Part shown: piece by piece, positions 61,693 to 64,000 of the stretch
How positions within the stretch are numbered: the stretch's first letter is position 1
Layout: each line of letters opens with the position of its first letter
Source: Litorivita pollutaquae
GTDB taxonomy: Bacteria; Pseudomonadota; Alphaproteobacteria; Rhodobacterales; Rhodobacteraceae
Assembly (NCBI RefSeq): GCF_003205515.1
Contig: NZ_KZ826485.1
Coordinates: 1-64,000, forward strand
Direction: 5' to 3'
Length of the DNA: 64,000 nt
Made by a program: the position numbers and the translations under genes
Notes under the pieces: generated by a model
What the model saw: the letters and a program-made list of their open reading frames with translations, nothing else
Databases searched by the model: none
What the model was told of the DNA's origin: nothing

Positions 61693-61771
61693 CGCCGAAA
61701 GCCCCGCCACGATAAACAGAAAACAAAACGCGAGCCCATCGCGTCTCTCAGGATTCTCGGAAAGGTCACCC

Positions 61772-63604
61772 ATGGCACGCGTCTCCACATTACATGATCC
61801 CTCCTCACCACCGACAGCGCCCCAACATGCGCCGCACGCAATAAATGCTGCCGCGCGCAGTGTGCCCCTGCCGCACGCCCATACGACCATGGAAGAGGCT
61901 CTGGACAAAGGCCTCAAAGCCATCATCGCGAAGTCAACGGCAGGACTATCACCCATTGCGCTGGCCGCAGCTTATTCGGATTGGGCACTGCACCTTGCCT
62001 CGGCTCCCGGCAAGCAACTCCAGCTTCTCGAAAAAGCGGCCAAGAAAACCACGAAATTGGCCCGCTACGCGGCCACCTGCGCCACCGTTGCGGATGCGCC
62101 GCGAACCTGTATCGATCCATTGCCGCAGGACAAAAGGTTCCGCAGCGAGGCGTGGACCCAATGGCCTTACAACGTCATTCACCAAGGCTTTTTGCTGAAC
62201 CAGCAATGGTGGCACAATGCGACGACCGGCATCGCAGGTATGACCAAGCAGCACGAGAACGTGGTGGAGTTCGCCGCGCGCCAGATGCTTGATGTGTTTT
62301 CTCCGTCCAATTCCTTCATGACCAACCCGGATATTTTGCAAAAGACACTGCGTGAAGGCGGCTGGAACCTTATACGCGGCTGGCAGAATTTCGTTGAAGA
62401 CGCGACGCGGCTGAACACCGGTCAGAAGCCCGCTGGCGCGGAGGACTTCGAAGTTGGCCGCAACCTCGCCACCACCCCCGGAAAAGTCGTCTACCGCAAC
62501 CGGTTGATCGAGTTGATCCAATACGCCCCGACGACCGACAAAGTGCGCCCCGAACCGATCCTGATCGTGCCGGCATGGATCATGAAATACTATATTCTGG
62601 ATCTCGGCGAGACGAATTCGATGGTCCGCTTCCTGACCGATCAGGGTTTTACCGTGTTCATGGTGTCATGGATGAACCCCCATGCCGAGGATCGCGATCT
62701 TGGTATGGATGATTACATATCGCTTGGGGTCATCGAGGCGTTGGACGCGGTGCAGGCCATCACGGCGCGTGAAAAAGTGCACGCCGTTGGCTACTGCCTC
62801 GGGGGGACGCTCCTGTCGATTGCGGCGGCCACCTTGGCGCGTGAGGGCGACACCCGCCTCAAAACCCTGACGTTGCTCGCCGCGCAAACGGATTTCACCG
62901 AAGCCGGGGAGCTGCAGCTTTTTATCAACGACAGCCAGCTCACCTTTCTCGAAGATATGATGTGGAATCAGGGTTATCTCGACACGACGCAAATGGCCGG
63001 AACGTTTCAGCTCTTGCGCTCCAACGATTTGATTTGGTCGTATATGATCCACGACTACCTGATGGGGGAACGCACCCCGATGATCGACCTGATGGCGTGG
63101 AATGCGGATGCGACGCGGATGCCTTACCGGATGCATTCCGAATATCTGCGCAGCCTTTATCTGAACAATGATCTGGCGGAGGGGCGATATCATGTCGGTG
63201 ATCGGCCGGTGACCGTATCCGATATTCGCGCGCCTGTGTTCTTGGTCGGGACAGAACGGGACCACGTGGCACCATGGCATTCGGTCTATAAATTCAACCT
63301 GCTCTCGGACACGGATGTCACATTTGTGCTGACCAGCGGCGGGCATAATGCGGGCATCGTATCAGAACCCGGCCATCCCCACCGGCATTACCGGATCGCG
63401 TCGCAGGCAAAAGATGCGCCCTATATCGGTCCGGATCTTTGGATGGCACAGACCGCCCCGGTCGACGGATCATGGTGGCCAGCACTGACCGATTGGCTGG
63501 CCAAGCAATCGGGCGCGCCCACATCGCCCCCGCCCCTCGGGGCGCGCGACGCCGGATATCCCCCGCTCTGCGATGCGCCCGGCACCTACGTGTTTCAAAA
63601 ATGA
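61772..63604 (+). CDS. phaC: Poly(3-hydroxyalkanoate) synthase
   Basis: The 610-aa alpha/beta-hydrolase polymerises hydroxyacyl-CoA into storage polyester. It has the N-terminal PhaC domain (FSPSNSFMTNPDILQKTLREGGWN), the lipase-like box GYCLGG with the catalytic Cys342, the Asp in GTERDHVAPW and the His in SGGHNAGIV. Length fits class I synthases. An N-terminal tail of about 40 residues is less conserved. It is divergent from the exporter operon. No phaA, phaB or phaR is in the window. Confidence 0.95.
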   Translation: MARVSTLHDPSSPPTAPQHAPHAINAAARSVPLPHAHTTMEEALDKGLKAIIAKSTAGLSPIALAAAYSDWALHLASAPGKQLQLLEKAAKKTTKLARYAATCATVADAPRTCIDPLPQDKRFRSEAWTQWPYNVIHQGFLLNQQWWHNATTGIAGMTKQHENVVEFAARQMLDVFSPSNSFMTNPDILQKTLREGGWNLIRGWQNFVEDATRLNTGQKPAGAEDFEVGRNLATTPGKVVYRNRLIELIQYAPTTDKVRPEPILIVPAWIMKYYILDLGETNSMVRFLTDQGFTVFMVSWMNPHAEDRDLGMDDYISLGVIEALDAVQAITAREKVHAVGYCLGGTLLSIAAATLAREGDTRLKTLTLLAAQTDFTEAGELQLFINDSQLTFLEDMMWNQGYLDTTQMAGTFQLLRSNDLIWSYMIHDYLMGERTPMIDLMAWNADATRMPYRMHSEYLRSLYLNNDLAEGRYHVGDRPVTVSDIRAPVFLVGTERDHVAPWHSVYKFNLLSDTDVTFVLTSGGHNAGIVSEPGHPHRHYRIASQAKDAPYIGPDLWMAQTAPVDGSWWPALTDWLAKQSGAPTSPPPLGARDAGYPPLCDAPGTYVFQK

Positions 63605-64000
63605 GAGCCGATGAATGACACTCCCGGGACAGGTGCCTGCGGGTGGACCAAGGCAATGCCCAGCGCCCATGCGCCAGCACGCGAGAGGCCGCCGGCGATG
63701 GGTGCCAAGGCGTTTTGTCGCCCGCGCCGCTGGAGGCCCGTTTTCTGCGGTGGTCGGGAAAACGCGCCTGAACCGCAGCTCGCCGCAGCCACCACGGGCA
63801 AGACGAGGCGTGGCGTGGAAATTCAACACACAGCGAGCGCGATGCAGATTTCAAGTCAGACCGCCAGAAGGCCGCACATATCAAAGGCAAATCCTCTGCC
63901 CTTGCCGCATTGCGCGCGGTTGCCGCATTCCGACCGGTTGAAACCCTCGCCGAAACATTCAAGGATAGGTTATCCGACGCTGATCCCGCGCTTTCAGGGG
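63605..64000 (+). other. Region after phaC with an open frame running off the edge
   Basis: From 63771 to the window end one plus frame stays open and reads, among others, FKSDRQKAAHIKGKSSALAA and VETLAETFKDRLSDADPALS, with codon use like the neighbours. No start codon with a ribosome site is visible, so it may be a new gene starting here or a decayed one. I cannot assign a family. Minus frames in 63318-63962 are antisense to phaC and are not used. Confidence 0.3.

Overview
The window looks like chromosomal DNA of a marine Rhodobacteraceae (Roseobacter-group alphaproteobacterium). The grounds are the short-form imuA-imuB-dnaE2 cassette, family-typical small proteins (DUF6525-, DUF6522- and DUF5368-like), an NsrR/group III globin cluster, a perfect FnrL box before cydA, and an alternative Na+-type F-ATPase. 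No rRNA, tRNA, CRISPR array or replication origin was seen. All family names come from reading the proteins, not from database searches.

Layout. 1-960: IS3-family element whose orfB is interrupted by four short hairpin insertions. 1012-6276: mutagenic repair cassette imuA-imuB-dnaE2. 6518-7951: an unrecognised gene with two in-frame stops. 8568-10415: small exported Cys protein plus a PepSY membrane protein. 10649-12004: two decayed IS3 copies, each carrying one more hairpin insertion. 12049-14421: large inverted-repeat operator, carboxymuconolactone-decarboxylase-like protein, DsbA/FrnE-like protein, TetR regulator. 14922-15875: sulfotransferase-like protein. 15992-18333: zinc block (Zur-type palindrome, zinT, CobW-family GTPase, DUF6525). 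18949-27129: SQR-like flavoprotein operon, cydABX and cydDC, including a 42-aa cydX. 27739-31573: 5-formyl-THF cyclo-ligase, NO/nitrosative-stress genes around nsrR, and a partly decayed DUF2189/ccoS/small-protein group. 32117-38327: complete thiC-O-S-G-E-F-D operon behind a TPP riboswitch. 38651-41322: TolB/TPR protein and a Cys-poor Crp/Fnr regulator. 41526-52760: one 13-gene run arcDABC-atpDCQRBEFAG. 53190-61579: P-type ATPase and an RbbA/YhhJ/HlyD exporter. 61772-63604: PHA synthase.

How it fits together. The right half reads as a low-oxygen energy module. Arginine deiminase genes make ATP from arginine, and the co-transcribed N-ATPase can turn ATP into a cation gradient. Three loci (arc-atp, P-type ATPase, and the exporter/phaC divergent promoter) carry the same 16-bp site ATTGAC-N4-GTCAAT, and a Crp/Fnr protein without an N-terminal cysteine cluster lies next to the arc-atp run. 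The cyd operon has the standard TTGATC-N2-GATCAA site instead.

The most unusual signal is a family of six 39-48 nt elements. They have conserved ends and variable but self-complementary stems. All six sit in IS3 transposase genes and none was found in the remaining sequence. Four interrupt one otherwise open orfB; two sit where transposase segments appear to be missing.
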